A DNA stretch of 7,691 bases from Clostridia bacterium (GCA_017631725.1 JAGBSS010000025.1:1-7691), one strand, 5' to 3'; shown: positions 1 to 6,928, numbered from the stretch's first letter. A program made the numbers and translations. The notes: generated by a model not told the origin, from the sequence alone.

Positions 1-157
1 CTTTGGAGCTGGGGGAAAGAAAAGGCGGTAGCTTTAGTAGAATCTCTCCGTTCACCACGCGTTAGTTGGATATAAGTGGCAAGGCAACTTGCAATTCGGG
101 TGGTACCGCGGATTATTTTTATTATTCCGTCCTGAAGCGTGGCTTTAGGGCGTTTTT
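1..157 (+). promoter_or_regulatory. T-box leader, 3' part (tRNA-responsive riboswitch), truncated by the window edge
   Basis: T-box leaders bind a specific uncharged tRNA and switch transcription of the downstream gene on. The hallmark T-box sequence GGGTGGTACCGCGG is at 98-111. The antiterminator can be drawn as TTCGGG (95-100) pairing with CCTGAA (131-136) around the TGGTA bulge (101-105), plus GCGGA (108-112) with TCCGT (126-130). The bulge UGGN is the part that pairs with the tRNA NCCA end. A short stem-III-like hairpin, GCAAG/CTTGC with a GCAA tetraloop, lies at 79-92. The AGTAG near 34-38 and GCGTTA near 59-64 resemble usual stem II linker elements. Only the 3' end of stem I (about CTTTGGAGCTG, 1-11) is present. 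From the usual layout the specifier codon should lie just left of position 1, so the sensed amino acid cannot be read here. The controlled gene is the fusion ligase at 178. Confidence 0.93.
128..157 (+). terminator. Regulatory terminator of the T-box leader
   Basis: A 10-bp stem, CGTCCTGAAG (128-137) with CTTTAGGGCG (143-152), includes two G-U pairs, has a 5-nt loop, and is followed by a T-run from 153. Its 5' strand is the same segment used by the antiterminator, so the two folds are mutually exclusive. This identifies a transcription-attenuating T-box. Confidence 0.92.
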
Positions 158-165
158 ATTTTATT

Positions 166-170
166 AGGAG
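166..170 (+). promoter_or_regulatory. Ribosome binding site of the fusion ligase
   Basis: AGGAG lies 7 nt before the ATG at 178. It decides the start: the longer reading frame beginning with GTG at 139 would start inside the leader terminator hairpin and has no such site. Confidence 0.9.
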
Positions 171-177
171 TGTTACT

Positions 178-2469
178 ATGACAGAAAGAACCGAACTGAA
201 CTTAAAAATTCAGGAAATGGCGCAAAGAATTAAAGAACTTCGTGAGATTGTTGGCAAATCACCAGAAGAAATGGCTGCTGCTACGGGCGTTTCCGTAGAA
301 GAATATCTTGCGTGCGAAAAAGGGGAAAGAGATTTAAACTTTGCCTTTTTATACCGTTCAAGTCAAGTTCTTTCAGTCAACGTCACCGACATTATAGAAG
401 GTAAAAGCCCAACATTAAAGGGGTACACGGTCACACGTTCTGGGGCAGGTCAAAAAATTGCTAAAGCCCACGGTATGACCTATTTTAACATGGCTTATGC
501 TTTTACAAATCGTATTGCAGAACCACTTTTTGTTAAAACCGAGTACGTTGTTGGCAACGAAGAAAAGGAAATTGAATGCACCACCCACGCAGGGCAAGAG
601 TGTGATATCGTTATAGAAGGCAGTTTAAAAGTTAAGGTTGGCAACCACGTAGAAGTTTTACAAGCAGGCGACAGCATTTATTACGATTCTAACACTCCAC
701 ACGGCATGATAGCGGTTGGCGGTAAAGATTGTTCTTTCTATGCAATAGTTTTAAACCCAACGGGTGAGCCTATTCCAGAACTTAAAAAGGTAGAAGCCGT
801 TACTGGTGAATCTAAAAAGGAAAAAGACACCGAAGAACGTATATATAACCGCTTTATAGACGTTGAAGAAGATGAAAATGGCACTCCTGTTAGCATTAAA
901 TTTAAAAATACAGATGAGTTTAACTTTGCGTTTGACGTTGTAGATGGTTTGGCAGAATTAAAGCCAGACAAACTTGCAATGTTGCACGTTTCAAGAGATA
1001 AAACGGAAAGAAGATTTACTTTTTCCGATATGAAAAAGCACTCTTCAAGGGCTGCTAACTACTTTAAGTCTTTAGGTATTAAAAAGGGGGATAGGGTTTT
1101 ATTAGTTTTAAAACGCCATTACCAATTCTGGTTTGCAATTTTAGGGTTAAATAAACTTGGTGCAATTGCAATTCCTGCTCCTAACCAATTACAAAGCCAT
1201 GACTTTGAATATCGTTTTAATTCTGCAGGCATTTGTGCAGTAGTTTGCACGGCAGATGGCGATACGGCTAATCAAATAGATGCAATTGCAGATAATTGCC
1301 CAGAACTAAAGCATAAAATTATTGTAAACGGCGAAAAAGACGGTTGGCGTAATTTCGATGAAGAATGTGCAATGTTTAGCACTCATTTTGCCCGTACGGA
1401 AGATTCTCCTAAAGGCGAAGATTTTATGCTTATGTATTTTACTTCGGGAACGAGTGGCTATCCAAAAATTGCATCACACACTTATAAATATCCACTTGGG
1501 CATTTCCACACGGCAAAATATTGGCACGGTGTAGACCCTAACGGCTTGCACTTTACCATTTCAGATACCGGTTGGGCAAAGGCTATGTGGGGTAAATTAT
1601 ACGGACAATGGCTATCAGAAGGCGCAACCTTTGTTTACGACTTTGACAGGTTTGATGCTGCAGATATTTTACCAATGTTTGCTAAATACGGAATTACAAC
1701 CTTCTGTGCTCCACCTACAATGCTCCGTATGATGATTAAGCAAGATTTATCGAGATTCGATTTCTCTTCAGTTAAACATATGACTACGGCAGGCGAAGCG
1801 TTAAACCCAGAAGTTTACCGCCAATTTGAAAAACTTACCGGTCTTCAAATACACGAAGGCTTTGGTCAAACGGAAGGAACTATGCTTGTTGGTAACCTTG
1901 TTGGTGCCCCACACAAGGTTGGTTCTATGGGTAGAAAAACCCCTGTTTACGACGTTGATATTGTAGATGCAGATGGGAATAGTGTTCCTGTAGGCGAAAC
2001 GGGTGAAATAGTTGTTAACCTTAAGAAAGGCTATCCTTGTGGCTTGTTCAAGGAATATTATAGAGATGCAGAAAAGACTAAAGAGGTGTTCACCGATGAT
2101 GGATATTACCACACGGGGGATACCGCTTGGCGAGATGAAGATGGCTTCTATTGGTACGTTGGCAGAATAGACGACGTTATTAAGTCATCTGGCTACAGAA
2201 TTGGGCCCTTTGAAATTGAAAGCGTTATTATGGAATTACCTTACGTTTTAGAGTGTGGTGTTTCCGCTGCTCCAGATGAAGTTAGGGGACAAGTTGTTAA
2301 GGCAAGTATTGTCTTAGTTAAAGGCACAGAACCTACCGAAGAATTAAAGAAAGAAATTCAAACTTACGTAAAAAGCAAAACTGCGCCATATAAATACCCA
2401 AGAATTGTTGTATTCCGTGATGAATTACCAAAAACCACAAGCGGAAAAATCCAACGCAATAAGTTATAA
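178..2469 (+). CDS. XRE HTH - cupin - acyl-CoA ligase (AMP-forming) fusion protein
   Basis: This 763-residue cytosolic protein has three parts. Residues about 14-74 form an XRE-type helix-turn-helix. Residues about 115-192 form a cupin, with HAGQE at 137-141 and a TPH at 173-175; it keeps one His, one Glu and a late His of the usual metal set. Residues about 230-763 form a full ANL-superfamily adenylating enzyme. ANL motifs are intact: P-loop YFTSGTSGYPK (420-430), GFGQTE (561-566), YHTGD (644-648), hinge GRIDDVIKSSGYRI (662-675) and the C-terminal catalytic Lys757 in PKTTSGKIQR. Family knowledge predicts acid + ATP + CoA to acyl-CoA + AMP + PPi. The core looks most like acetyl/medium-chain or aryl acyl-CoA synthetases, but the substrate cannot be read. 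The N-terminal half resembles stand-alone XRE-cupin regulators, so autoregulation or substrate sensing is plausible but inferred. It is a single-gene unit under T-box control; its promoter is left of the window. Confidence 0.93.
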   Translation: MTERTELNLKIQEMAQRIKELREIVGKSPEEMAAATGVSVEEYLACEKGERDLNFAFLYRSSQVLSVNVTDIIEGKSPTLKGYTVTRSGAGQKIAKAHGMTYFNMAYAFTNRIAEPLFVKTEYVVGNEEKEIECTTHAGQECDIVIEGSLKVKVGNHVEVLQAGDSIYYDSNTPHGMIAVGGKDCSFYAIVLNPTGEPIPELKKVEAVTGESKKEKDTEERIYNRFIDVEEDENGTPVSIKFKNTDEFNFAFDVVDGLAELKPDKLAMLHVSRDKTERRFTFSDMKKHSSRAANYFKSLGIKKGDRVLLVLKRHYQFWFAILGLNKLGAIAIPAPNQLQSHDFEYRFNSAGICAVVCTADGDTANQIDAIADNCPELKHKIIVNGEKDGWRNFDEECAMFSTHFARTEDSPKGEDFMLMYFTSGTSGYPKIASHTYKYPLGHFHTAKYWHGVDPNGLHFTISDTGWAKAMWGKLYGQWLSEGATFVYDFDRFDAADILPMFAKYGITTFCAPPTMLRMMIKQDLSRFDFSSVKHMTTAGEALNPEVYRQFEKLTGLQIHEGFGQTEGTMLVGNLVGAPHKVGSMGRKTPVYDVDIVDADGNSVPVGETGEIVVNLKKGYPCGLFKEYYRDAEKTKEVFTDDGYYHTGDTAWRDEDGFYWYVGRIDDVIKSSGYRIGPFEIESVIMELPYVLECGVSAAPDEVRGQVVKASIVLVKGTEPTEELKKEIQTYVKSKTAPYKYPRIVVFRDELPKTTSGKIQRNKL

Positions 2470-2473
2470 AATT

Positions 2474-2506
2474 AAAAGAGTTCGGTATTATCCGAACTCT
2501 TTTTTT
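2474..2506 (+). terminator. Terminator between convergent genes, probably bidirectional
   Basis: A perfect 11-bp stem, AAAGAGTTCGG (2475-2485) with CCGAACTCTTT (2492-2502), has a 6-nt loop and runs into a T-tract ending at 2506. It begins 5 nt after the ligase stop. On the minus strand the same hairpin follows the oxidoreductase stop (2522) and is trailed by TTTTAATTTT, so it can also end that operon. Confidence 0.93.
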
Positions 2507-2521
2507 ATTATAAAATATGTT

Positions 2522-3745
2522 TTATGGAACTATTGCGCCTATGTTTTTAAGTTTTTCTTTTAACTCGGCTAAATTAACCTTTTTAACCAAACAATTATTT
2601 TTAGAACAAAGTGCTGCAGAGACACCTGCCACTTGCCCCGTTGCCATACATGGTGCTTGCACCCTTATTGCACTTGTAACGTCTGGCTCGGCACTAATAA
2701 TTTTGCCTGCAACTAAAATTCTTTTACTGCCTTTTGGAATAAGTGAAGAGTATGGTATTGTTGGTGTAATGCCATCTTCTAAATGTATTTTTTTAATACC
2801 TGTTGGCAAATGCTCGTCTATAGGGTAATAGGCATAGCAAACGGAATCTTTATAAACTTTGCCACTTAAATATTCGGCTGTGGTAGTTTTATATTCGCCG
2901 ATAACGGTGGCAGATTCCCTTACACCGCACTCAAAAGCAAAGTCTTTAACGTGTAAGTTTTCAAGCCCGTTAAACTGCCTGTAAACGTTTATAATTCTAT
3001 TTAAAGTTTGCCTTGCACTAATTTCTAATTGAGACTTACCTTCAGAAGTGGTGGTGTCTGGGCAGTATACGTGCATAGAAATTCTTTTAGCCATTAAGTG
3101 GTCGTAATAATTTCCGCCTTGAGTATCTTCTTTTTTAAGGTTGCCAAGATCTTGCTGTTCTTTAGCAAAGGCAATAAACTTTTCCTTGTCTATATTTTGG
3201 GGTATAAAACCATCTAAGTTATTAATGAGTGTGGCAGGCTGAAGGGTTTGCCTTTTTTCTACCTTAAAGCCGGCAAGGGATACTGCATTTGCATCGCCCG
3301 TGGCATCTATTAAACACTTGGTTTCAATGGTTGCAAGTCCTTGCTTTTTTGATAGGGTAAGTTTAACACACTTTTTGCCATCTTTAATCTTGCATACCGA
3401 AGTATGGTATAAAATTTCAGCATTAAGATCCAACAAAGTTTTTTCTGCTAAAGCCACGTAAGAGAATATATTAAACCTTGTTTGACCTAAATAATGTTTA
3501 AGTTTAGGATATTCGGTTGGGGGAGTAGGCATGCCACAATTTAACAATAAGTCGTAACAAGGTCCTGCTATAATTTGCTTTCCGTTAGCAAAAAATAGGC
3601 CTGGGTAGTTTACCCCGCCTGCCGTCATTGTTCCGCCAAGCATAGAGGATTTTTCTACAACTAAAGTTTTGGCACCAAGCATAGAAGATGCTATTGCTGC
3701 GGAAATGCCTGCCGTTCCGCCACCAATTACAACAACGTCGTACAT
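2522..3745 (-). CDS. FAD-dependent oxidoreductase (PF12831-like), GH78 partner
   Basis: This 407-residue protein has no signal peptide or membrane segment and is therefore cytosolic. It begins with an FAD-binding Rossmann fold: VVIGGGTAGISAA (5-17), the ribose-binding Glu31 in VVEK, and LGGTMTAGGV (36-45). It continues with IDATGDA (146-152), a CGVRES motif (273-278), and a C-terminal FAD motif around LVAGKIISAEPDVTSAIR (344-361) and CMATGQVAG (366-374). These are typical of the FAD_oxidored family, whose members often sit beside glycoside hydrolases and whose substrates are mostly unknown. The chosen start has AAGGAGA 5 nt upstream; a start 12 codons earlier (3781) would lie inside the preceding gene and lacks this support. 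The gene follows the GH78 gene by 10 bp in one operon, so a sugar or glycoside substrate is likely by context. The electron acceptor is unknown. Confidence 0.88.
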   Translation of the reverse strand: MYDVVVIGGGTAGISAAIASSMLGAKTLVVEKSSMLGGTMTAGGVNYPGLFFANGKQIIAGPCYDLLLNCGMPTPPTEYPKLKHYLGQTRFNIFSYVALAEKTLLDLNAEILYHTSVCKIKDGKKCVKLTLSKKQGLATIETKCLIDATGDANAVSLAGFKVEKRQTLQPATLINNLDGFIPQNIDKEKFIAFAKEQQDLGNLKKEDTQGGNYYDHLMAKRISMHVYCPDTTTSEGKSQLEISARQTLNRIINVYRQFNGLENLHVKDFAFECGVRESATVIGEYKTTTAEYLSGKVYKDSVCYAYYPIDEHLPTGIKKIHLEDGITPTIPYSSLIPKGSKRILVAGKIISAEPDVTSAIRVQAPCMATGQVAGVSAALCSKNNCLVKKVNLAELKEKLKNIGAIVP

Positions 3746-3750
3746 TTTTG

Positions 3751-3757
3751 TCTCCTT
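3751..3757 (-). promoter_or_regulatory. Ribosome binding site of the FAD oxidoreductase
   Basis: The minus strand reads AAGGAGA, ending 5 nt before the ATG at 3745. It overlaps the TAA stop of the upstream GH78 gene (3758-3756), which suggests translational coupling. Confidence 0.9.
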
Positions 3758-5741
3758 AATACACGTTTTTAGAGTTTTCAAATATTATTGTTGGAGCAGT
3801 TGCCCAAGGATGAAATAAACTCGTGTTCCATTTTTGGTCTTTTCCCCACGCTTCAAAGGTGGTGGTTGCCCCTTCTTTAATCATATTAAGCCAAGCGTTT
3901 TCATCTGTTGCAAGTTCTACGGCTAAACGTGTTTTTCCCGCTTTAACCAAGCCCGCAAGAGCAAAATACGACATATATACACCCATAGAAGTAAGTTTTT
4001 TATCGCATATAAAGTTTATAATGCTTTGTTTTACTTTTTTATCGTTTGTGCCTATCTCAAATAAAAGAGGCAACACGTTAGAGTGAACTGAAGAGTGCGT
4101 TTTATCCGCACCATCGGTAAAAAGATTTGTTTGTTTATTTAAAAATGCGGTTATGAAAGAATTTTCCGCTTTTTTTGTTAATCCACTTGATTTTTTACCT
4201 AAAATTTGCGAAATCTTATCAAATGCCTTTAAAAAACCAATAAAGTGTGCGTTTATAACGTTGTGCACCCCTTTCCCAATTGGCCTTGTTATTGGGAAAG
4301 AATAATTATCTCTTAAATTTTCCGGCCAATCTACCATATTCCACTTTTCGCCTACACCTTCTAATAAAAAGGCTTTATTTAAATATGCCTTAAAGTAGTT
4401 TAATTGATTTTTTAAATAGGGGTAGGCGTAGTTTAAAAACTCCACGTCTCCATCTTGATTATAAATCCAAAGGGCAAGTGCAGATGTTAAAAGAGAATAG
4501 TCTGCAATTTCTTGGTTAAACGAACTTGTAGAAACTGCCATAAGCCCTTTGCAAATAAAACTTGAATTGCAAAAATCTTTAAAGCATTTTTTTATTAAAG
4601 TAGTGCTTTTAGTTAATACTGCGTGCGCTCTGCCAGAAACGCAAAGGTCACCTAAATATTGACCCTTTTCCCTTGTAGGACAGTCAACAAAAACTTCTTG
4701 TGCACCATATTTAACAGTGTTTCGGCAAAGATTTAAAACTTGTTTAAGTTTTTGGTTTTTAGTTTTAAATTTGCTTTGATTTTTAAATGGGTAGTGCCTT
4801 ACGTTTTTAAATACGCTTAAAATCTCTACGCCGTTTGGAATTATAATTTCTGCATATCTAAACGCTTTATAATCAAACTGAATAAGTTTATCTTTTTTGC
4901 CAGAAAGCCACCATTTATCTACGTAGTTGCAGTTGCAACGCATATCGTGTTTAATCCTGCCGTTTTCCAATTCTTCACTATAATAAATGGTAATTTCATC
5001 ACCTTTATTGCCCTTTGCGGTAATAGTAAGAGTGCCGGCACTTTCATAGCCAAAGTCTAAAAACATAACCCCGTTGTTTACCATTTTTGTCTTAAATGGT
5101 TGTTTATAGATAGCAATTGGCTCTATGGGGCTTTTAATTAACTTATAGTCTGCATTTTTATAAACGCAGGCGTTTTCCCAATTTTTGTCGTTAAAGTTTA
5201 ATTTGTAAAAATCTATTTCTTTTGCGTTAGAATTATAGCCTTCTAAAACCTGTGTATCATAACCGGTTATACCAACGTTTTCATAGCCCGTGTGGGTGGA
5301 AACCTTAAAATTTTCATCGGAAACTAAAATGGTTTTTCCGTTTACCTTAAGGTCTAAGTAAAGCATACTTCTTAAATCGCCCGAAACCCAAACTCTGTTT
5401 ATAAGACCTTGATAATAAGTTATAACGGCAATAACGTTTTTACCCTTTTTTAAAAATTTACTTACGTCTTTTTCCATATAAAAATAGGCGTTAGGGTAAG
5501 AAGGGGGTGGGCCTTGCATAACAAATTTGCCGTTTATGTAAAGTTTAAAATAATCGTCCGCCGTTATTTTAATTGTTGCGTTTTCAACGTTATCAGCAAA
5601 AAAAGACCTTCTAAATAGAGTGTGTCTATTCAAAAGTTCTTTTGGGTGTGTGAAATTTATAGGACCAAGGTTTTCTTTTTGGAAAACGTTTACTGGTTTT
5701 AAATTTTCAAAGTCTTTATGACAAATAAATTTTGCTTTCAT
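3756..5741 (-). CDS. GH78 family glycosidase (alpha-L-rhamnosidase-like), cytosolic
   Basis: The protein has 661 residues, shorter than many GH78 enzymes. The N-terminus (about 45-150) is a jelly-roll sugar-binding-type domain with DDYFKLYINGK (62-72), and a second beta domain (about 215-315) contains LDFGYESAGTLTI and FRYAEI. The helical (alpha/alpha)6 catalytic domain occupies about 325-645. The GH78 signature appears as DCPTREKGQYLGD (353-365), and the late acidic motif TTFEAW places Glu630 as the probable general base. Glu358 is the likely general-acid counterpart, although the motif is one residue shorter than the classic DCPQRDERLGWTGD form. The known family reaction is hydrolysis of alpha-L-rhamnosides, but the exact substrate here is open. 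No signal peptide is present, so it would act on imported glycosides. It is first in an operon with the FAD oxidoreductase. No Shine-Dalgarno precedes the ATG, and the promoter is immediately upstream. Confidence 0.87.
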   Translation of the reverse strand: MKAKFICHKDFENLKPVNVFQKENLGPINFTHPKELLNRHTLFRRSFFADNVENATIKITADDYFKLYINGKFVMQGPPPSYPNAYFYMEKDVSKFLKKGKNVIAVITYYQGLINRVWVSGDLRSMLYLDLKVNGKTILVSDENFKVSTHTGYENVGITGYDTQVLEGYNSNAKEIDFYKLNFNDKNWENACVYKNADYKLIKSPIEPIAIYKQPFKTKMVNNGVMFLDFGYESAGTLTITAKGNKGDEITIYYSEELENGRIKHDMRCNCNYVDKWWLSGKKDKLIQFDYKAFRYAEIIIPNGVEILSVFKNVRHYPFKNQSKFKTKNQKLKQVLNLCRNTVKYGAQEVFVDCPTREKGQYLGDLCVSGRAHAVLTKSTTLIKKCFKDFCNSSFICKGLMAVSTSSFNQEIADYSLLTSALALWIYNQDGDVEFLNYAYPYLKNQLNYFKAYLNKAFLLEGVGEKWNMVDWPENLRDNYSFPITRPIGKGVHNVINAHFIGFLKAFDKISQILGKKSSGLTKKAENSFITAFLNKQTNLFTDGADKTHSSVHSNVLPLLFEIGTNDKKVKQSIINFICDKKLTSMGVYMSYFALAGLVKAGKTRLAVELATDENAWLNMIKEGATTTFEAWGKDQKWNTSLFHPWATAPTIIFENSKNVY

Positions 5742-5748
5742 GTTTTTT

Positions 5749-5777
5749 ATTATAATACTAAATTTTTATTTTGTAAA
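5749..5777 (-). promoter_or_regulatory. Promoter of the GH78-oxidoreductase operon (leaderless geometry)
   Basis: On the minus strand, TTTACA (5777-5772), a 17-bp spacer and a perfect TATAAT (5754-5749) form a near-consensus sigma-A promoter. Only 7 nt separate the -10 box from the ATG at 5741, so transcription should start at or within about one nucleotide of the start codon. Confidence 0.82.
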
Positions 5778-5803
5778 GAAAAAAGCCTTTTAAAAAGGCT
5801 TTT
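5773..5803 (-). terminator. Terminator of the azlCD unit
   Basis: On the minus strand, AAAAGCCTT and AAGGCTTTT form a 9-bp stem (5781-5803) with a 5-nt loop, followed by TTCTTTA so that the T-run reads TTTTTTCTTT. The hairpin overlaps the azlD stop codon (5804-5802), and its T-run overlaps the -35 box of the next promoter. Confidence 0.88.
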
Positions 5804-6110
5804 AAATAAGTGCAAGTAAATTTACAACTAAAACGGTTACGCAAGATGCCACCGCTGTTAACGCAAGTGAGCGAGAAAGTATTGCAACGGTTATTGCCAC
5901 AATTGTCCCCACCACACCAGAAACTAAACTGCCTGTGGAAAAGAATATGTACGGAAAGGTCATTGCAGATAGTACGGCATAGGGTAAATAGTAAAATAAA
6001 CTATATAAAAACCGAGAACGAATTTTTTTTCTTAAAAATGTAAGTGGTATCATGCGAAGAATAAAGGTTACCACCGCCATAACAAGAACCATTAAAAGCA
6101 TTTTAACCAT
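5802..6110 (-). CDS. azlD: AzlD-family branched-chain amino acid exporter subunit
   Basis: This is a 102-residue hydrophobic membrane protein with about four segments (near 2-22, 38-58, 61-79 and 82-101). The family pattern TFILRMIPLTFLRK (15-28) and LPYAVLSAMTFP (42-53) is visible, and the length is normal for AzlD. AzlC and AzlD together form a small exporter of branched-chain amino acids in the cytoplasmic membrane; AzlD is the small partner. The chosen ATG has GGAGG 6 nt upstream. A frame opening 13 codons earlier (6149) lies deep in azlC and lacks a ribosome binding site. The start overlaps the azlC end by 8 bp, so translation is probably coupled. Substrate assignment rests on family knowledge. 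Confidence 0.92.
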   Translation of the reverse strand: MVKMLLMVLVMAVVTFILRMIPLTFLRKKIRSRFLYSLFYYLPYAVLSAMTFPYIFFSTGSLVSGVVGTIVAITVAILSRSLALTAVASCVTVLVVNLLALI

Positions 6111-6828
6111 TTTCGCCCTCCATTTTAACAGGGAATAAAAGTGCAGCAATTATAGATGCAATTAAAGCGGCAACTATAGATGCTACCCCCGTTAAAAGTT
6201 TATTAAGGGTGGGTACAAAGTATATTAGGCAAGATAGCGCTGTGGAAATTAAAACCACAAACCCTAATTTTTTGTTTTTTATAGCAGGGTTAGAAAATAT
6301 TGCTATAAACATAGAATAAAGGGCTATTCCTAACGAATTTACCACCACAAGTGGCAAAACGTTGCCTAAACAAGCGCCGACAACCGTTCCAAGTACCCAA
6401 CCGATATATGGGCATAAAATAAGTCCAAAAAAGTATTTAGGTGTTAAGGGCTCTTTTTTGGAAACGGCAACGCCAAAAATTTCATCGGTTATCCCCGCAC
6501 TCATAAGCATACGCTTAATAGTGGAAACGTTTTCCACCTTTTGAGAAAGGGAAACACTCATTAAAAAATACCTTGAATTAATTACAAGTTGAGTAAAGAT
6601 AATTTGCAAAAAACTTCCGCCAATAGCAATGATTTTTAAACCAGCAAGTTGACCTGCAGAAGTTAAATTTGTCATACTCATTATAATTGAAATAAAAACG
6701 GGAACGGAAAGAGCACTTGCCGTTACGCCAAAGGCAAGTGAAACGGGGAAATACCCAAGACCTATCGGTAGGCCATCTTTAACACCCTTTTTAAAGGTTA
6801 AGGGTTTAAAATTTTTGTTAGTGTTCAT
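6103..6828 (-). CDS. azlC: AzlC-family branched-chain amino acid exporter, large subunit
   Basis: This 241-residue polytopic membrane protein has about six to eight hydrophobic segments. Family motifs are present: GVKDGLPIGLGYFPVSLAFG (15-34), NLTSAGQLAGL (54-64), INSRYFLMSVSLS (83-95), ITDEIFGVA (113-121) and WVLGTVVGACLG (144-155). AzlC homologues with AzlD export leucine, isoleucine, valine and analogues. Length and ends fit the family, and I see no disruption. The start is chosen from the family N-terminus. The upstream bases contain only a weak purine stretch (AAAAAGAA) rather than a good Shine-Dalgarno. azlD follows with an 8-bp overlap. The tRNA operon upstream runs the same way but is closed by a strong terminator, so azlCD probably has its own, weak-looking promoter. 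Confidence 0.93.
   Translation of the reverse strand: MNTNKNFKPLTFKKGVKDGLPIGLGYFPVSLAFGVTASALSVPVFISIIMSMTNLTSAGQLAGLKIIAIGGSFLQIIFTQLVINSRYFLMSVSLSQKVENVSTIKRMLMSAGITDEIFGVAVSKKEPLTPKYFFGLILCPYIGWVLGTVVGACLGNVLPLVVVNSLGIALYSMFIAIFSNPAIKNKKLGFVVLISTALSCLIYFVPTLNKLLTGVASIVAALIASIIAALLFPVKMEGENG
6117..6121 (-). promoter_or_regulatory. Ribosome binding site of azlD inside azlC
   Basis: The minus strand reads GGAGG, 6 nt before the azlD ATG (6110). It lies within the last azlC codons (…KMEGENG) and fixes the azlD start. Confidence 0.9.
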
Positions 6829-6848
6829 AACTTGTTCTTTTTAGATAG

Positions 6849-6877
6849 ATAATATTTTTTGTAAATGGCGTATAAAA
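6849..6877 (-). promoter_or_regulatory. Possible weak promoter of azlCD
   Basis: The minus strand has TATTAT (6854-6849), a one-mismatch -10 box, 20 nt before the azlC ATG. At 17 bp upstream there is only TTTTAT, a poor -35 match. The intergenic stretch between the tRNA terminator and azlC holds nothing better, so this is a tentative call. Confidence 0.3.
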
Positions 6878-6898
6878 TAAAAAAGAGCCATTAATAGC

Positions 6899-6926
6899 AA
6901 AAAAATCGAGAGCCCTGAACTCTCGA
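6899..6926 (-). terminator. Terminator of the tRNA operon
   Basis: On the minus strand, TCGAGAG and CTCTCGA (6926-6906) form a 7-bp stem with a 7-nt loop, followed by seven T (6905-6899). It begins 2 nt after the CCA of the last tRNA. Confidence 0.93.
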
Positions 6927-6928
6927 CT

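Noticed and set aside
1..20. Reading the T-box specifier amino acid from the visible sequence
   Set aside because: Only the 3' base of stem I is present; any specifier assignment from these bases would be guesswork.
139..177. N-terminal extension of the ligase from GTG at 139
   Set aside because: It begins inside the T-box terminator hairpin and has no ribosome binding site. The ATG at 178 has AGGAG at ideal spacing and begins just before the HTH domain.
2517..2828. 103-codon plus-strand frame opposite the oxidoreductase gene
   Set aside because: It is a shadow of the well-supported FAD oxidoreductase and lies downstream of the terminator with no initiation signals.
3746..3781. 12-codon N-terminal extension of the FAD oxidoreductase
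   Set aside because: The ATG at 3745 has AAGGAGA 5 nt upstream and starts directly with the Rossmann fold. The extension reads through the end of the GH78 gene.
6111..6149. 13-codon N-terminal extension of azlD
   Set aside because: It has no ribosome binding site and a long overlap with azlC. The ATG at 6110 has GGAGG and matches normal AzlD length.
6877..6898. Second terminator after the tRNA operon (GCTA-TTAA-TGGC plus T-run)
   Set aside because: The stem is only 4 bp with one G-U pair; the T-run alone is not convincing next to the strong terminator at 6899-6926.
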